Below, piece after piece: positions 62,248 to 64,000 of a stretch of DNA of 64,000 nt (positions within the stretch are counted from its first letter, which is position 1; each line of letters starts with the position of its first letter). The position numbers and the translations under genes were made by a program. This stretch comes from Flavobacterium album (GTDB taxonomy: Bacteria > Bacteroidota > Bacteroidia > Flavobacteriales > Flavobacteriaceae): positions 2,896,001-2,960,000 of the forward strand of contig NZ_CP029186.1 of NCBI RefSeq assembly GCF_003096035.1. Reading direction: 5' to 3'. The notes below the pieces were generated by a model. It was not told where the DNA came from and ran no database searches. It worked only from the letters and a program-made list of their open reading frames with translations.

Positions 62248-63342
62248 TTACACGTTAAACCTGAAATGCATTACATCCCCGTCTTTAACGATATATTCTT
62301 TTCCTTCTACTTTTAACTTTCCTGCTTCTTTTACTTTCGCTTCAGTGCCATAGGTAACATAATCATCATAACCTATCACTTCTGCGCGGATGAAGCCTTT
62401 CTCGAAATCCGAGTGGATCACGCCTGCTGCCTGTGGGGCTGTATCGCCAATATTGATAGTCCATGCGCGAACTTCTTTCACACCTGCGGTAAAATACGTT
62501 TGCAGTGTCAGCAATTTATAAGCCGACCTGATCAGTGCCGAAGCGCCCGGCTCTTTCAGTCCAAGGTCTTCCAGGAACATCTGGCGCTCTTCGTAGGTTT
62601 CAAGTTCAGTAATGTCAGCTTCGGTTCCCACAGCAAGGAACATTACCTCAGCATTCTCATCTTTCACAAGTTCGCGCACCTGTTCTACATATTTGTTGCC
62701 TGTAGCGGCGGAACCTTCGTCGACGTTGCATACATACAGCACCGGCTTGGTCGTAATAAGCTGGAAATTTTCTATAAGGTCGATCTCATCCTGGTTTTGC
62801 GGCACTACAGTACGGGCCGACTTCGCCTGAAGCAATGCTTCGCGTATTCTCTCTAATAGTGATACTTCTGTCTGCGCCTCTTTGCTTCCTACCTTAGCTG
62901 CTTTCTTCGCTTTTTCAAGGCGTTTTTCAACCGTTTCAAGATCCTTTAGCTGAAGTTCTATATCGATGGTCTCTTTATCGCGGATAGGGTTCACACTGCC
63001 GTCAACGTGCACGATGTTGTCGTTGTCAAAACAGCGCAGCACGTGGATGATGGCATTACACTCCCTGATGTTCCCAAGGAACTGGTTGCCAAGCCCCTCG
63101 CCTTTGCTGGCGCCTTTTACAAGTCCGGCAATATCTACGATCTCAACAGTAGCAGGAACAACGCGCTCCGGGTTTACCAGCTCCTCCAGCTTTTCAAGCC
63201 TTGGATCGGGAACGTTCACTACGCCAATGTTCGGCTCGATGGTACAAAATGGAAAATTTGCGCTCTGCGCCTTGGCGTTTGACAAACAATTAAAAAGTGT
63301 CGATTTCCCTACGTTAGGCAATCCTACTATCCCTGCTTTCAT
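62248..63342 (-). CDS. ychF: Redox-regulated ATPase/GTPase YchF
   Basis: A 364-residue Obg-related P-loop NTPase that binds ATP rather than GTP and associates with ribosomes. It has GIVGLPNVGKSTLFNCLSNAKA (G1, at the very start), DIAGLVKGASKGEGLGNQFL (G3), an NxxE-type in place of the usual NKxD (YVCNVDEGSAATGN), a coiled-coil and a C-terminal TGS domain (FTAGVKEVRAWTI...MHFRFNV). The order and length match the family closely. Confidence 0.97.
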   Translation of the reverse strand: MKAGIVGLPNVGKSTLFNCLSNAKAQSANFPFCTIEPNIGVVNVPDPRLEKLEELVNPERVVPATVEIVDIAGLVKGASKGEGLGNQFLGNIRECNAIIHVLRCFDNDNIVHVDGSVNPIRDKETIDIELQLKDLETVEKRLEKAKKAAKVGSKEAQTEVSLLERIREALLQAKSARTVVPQNQDEIDLIENFQLITTKPVLYVCNVDEGSAATGNKYVEQVRELVKDENAEVMFLAVGTEADITELETYEERQMFLEDLGLKEPGASALIRSAYKLLTLQTYFTAGVKEVRAWTINIGDTAPQAAGVIHSDFEKGFIRAEVIGYDDYVTYGTEAKVKEAGKLKVEGKEYIVKDGDVMHFRFNV

Positions 63343-63378
63343 TTATTACTGATTTTTTGAGGGTGCAAAGATAACACT

Positions 63379-63475
63379 TTGGTTCCGAGTTTCAAAGTTC
63401 CGGGTTCGGGGTTTTTGGTGCATCCAACAATACCTACGTTTCGATTGGCAACTCCGAACTCTAAACCCTAAACTA
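63379..63475. repeat. Word-repeat spacer (CCGAGTTTCAAAGTTCCGGGTTCGGGG)
   Basis: The spacer between ychF and the next gene contains related words on both strands (GTTCCGAGTTTC, GTTCCGGGTTCGGGG, then AACTCCGAACTCTAAACCC). It is like the spacer at about 18.11 kb. Confidence 0.4.
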
Positions 63476-63533
63476 ATTAACTGTTTTATAATTACTTTAT
63501 GTTTTTCTAATAACTCATTTAACAATACGCTCA

Positions 63534-63541
63534 TAACTTTG
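63534..63541 (+). promoter_or_regulatory. Candidate -7 box for the exported protein at the window end
   Basis: TAACTTTG matches the Bacteroidota -7 consensus at all fixed positions, 28 bases before the start codon. No clear TTTG box at the usual distance. Confidence 0.35.
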
Positions 63542-63569
63542 TTTTCCATAACCTTAAAAGACAATAAGC

Positions 63570-64000
63570 ATGAAAAATATCGCAGTAATTGCAATGCTGG
63601 CAATGGGGCTTATGCTCCATGCCCAGGTAAATAAAAATGTAACGAAAGAAAGTACCACTACCACAGTAACTGTAAATAACGGCACAGGAACACCTAAGAA
63701 AGTGGTTAAAACACAAAATACGGAAGCTATCCAGAATATTGAGTTGCAGGACGCCAACAGCAACAAACTAAATAAAGACGTTAAGCAGACACCGGTAGAG
63801 GTAAATTCTTCAACGACTGTGTCCGGCGACGGGATACCAACCTATTATGAGACCAACGGGCAGCGTTACATTTTTGTACCCGACAGAAATGGCTACAAGG
63901 TATCATCCTCTACCAATGTGAATGATTTCGGCGTCATGCGTAAAACATCGAATGGCCAGTACATCTACCATTCAAAAGACAAAACAGCAATAGGCTATAT
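63570..64000 (+). CDS. Exported protein of unknown function (3' end outside window)
   Basis: An open reading frame from the ATG at 63570 to the window edge, at least 143 residues, too far 3'-truncated to have a stop here. It has a signal peptide (MKNIAVIAMLAMGLMLHAQ), then a Thr- and Asn-rich stretch (KESTTTTVTVNNGTG, about 27-41), and a later part with GQRYIFVPDRNGYKV and YIYHSKDKTA. A -7-like box precedes it. The family is not recognised; it may be an envelope or surface protein. Confidence 0.8.
   Translation, partial: MKNIAVIAMLAMGLMLHAQVNKNVTKESTTTTVTVNNGTGTPKKVVKTQNTEAIQNIELQDANSNKLNKDVKQTPVEVNSSTTVSGDGIPTYYETNGQRYIFVPDRNGYKVSSSTNVNDFGVMRKTSNGQYIYHSKDKTAIGY

Noticed and set aside
1..64000. 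tRNA, rRNA or riboswitch genes
   Set aside because: I looked through the spacers for T-loop and known riboswitch core sequences and saw none; a covariance-model scan would be needed to be certain.

Overview
This is a 64 kb stretch of a Bacteroidota chromosome, most likely from Flavobacteriaceae (Flavobacterium or a close relative). The evidence is the gene content: menaquinone genes, a stand-alone GldM C-terminal-type protein, DUF5723, DUF2911 and DUF6095 proteins, and a single-chain serine dehydratase. AT-rich spacers carry TAnnTTTG-type -7 promoter boxes, and the palindromic and word-repeat spacers are of a kind common in this group. The window is gene-dense. I see no rRNA, tRNA, insertion sequence, prophage or CRISPR array, and no gene-free stretch longer than about 300 bases.

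Layout. 1-10.4 kb: end of tilS, a DsbD-type reductase, a CoA-disulfide-reductase-like flavoprotein, a frame-disrupted CPA1 Na+/H+ antiporter, a PH-domain protein, a ComM/YifB ATPase, a zinc metallopeptidase, a small membrane protein that also looks frame-disrupted, and a DUF5723 outer-membrane protein. 10.5-18.9 kb: pseudouridine synthase, panB, an NTF2-like secreted protein, sdaA, a GldM-C-like protein, thioredoxin, an L,D-transpeptidase lipoprotein, CvfB and a YgiD-type dioxygenase. 18.9-20.2 kb: two tandem RelE/ParE toxin-antitoxin pairs with nearly identical antitoxin N-termini. 20.2-31.7 kb: a serine hydrolase, then the menaquinone genes menB, menA and menC interleaved with two PH-domain membrane proteins and a metallo-beta-lactamase-fold hydrolase, then an acyl-CoA dehydrogenase/oxidase, a NudK-like hydrolase and two small exported proteins.

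31.8-41.8 kb is signalling-rich. A CNBD-CBS-DUF294 protein is coupled to a DEDDh-type exonuclease whose last catalytic acid is Asn. A red-light module follows (response regulator, biliverdin-forming heme oxygenase, bacteriophytochrome histidine kinase), then an overlapping trio of an AAA+/TPR ATPase, a TPR membrane protein and an exported protein. 41.9-47.4 kb is a compact seven-gene lipid/polyketide operon: flavoprotein, methyltransferase, type III polyketide synthase, dehydratase, ketosynthase, acyl carrier protein and phosphopantetheinyl transferase. It looks self-contained: the last four genes could make and carry an acyl chain, the type III PKS could extend and cyclise it, and the methyltransferase and flavoprotein could tailor the ring. 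It is the best candidate for a poorly described system here.

47.5-64 kb: acetyl-CoA synthetase, a methyltransferase, a ZIP metal transporter, murQ, a DUF6095 protein and a lipoprotein, then parE and parC with a small lipoprotein gene between them, two tandem transglutaminase-like proteins, a TIGR02117 protein, an FMN reductase, two unknown genes, ychF and the start of an exported protein.

Four different long inverted-repeat elements sit in spacers (12.7, 26.3, 44.4 and 57.8 kb), and several spacers consist of short tandem words. One inverted repeat supplies the stop codons of both flanking convergent genes. All functions are inferred from the sequence by eye; no database search was run.
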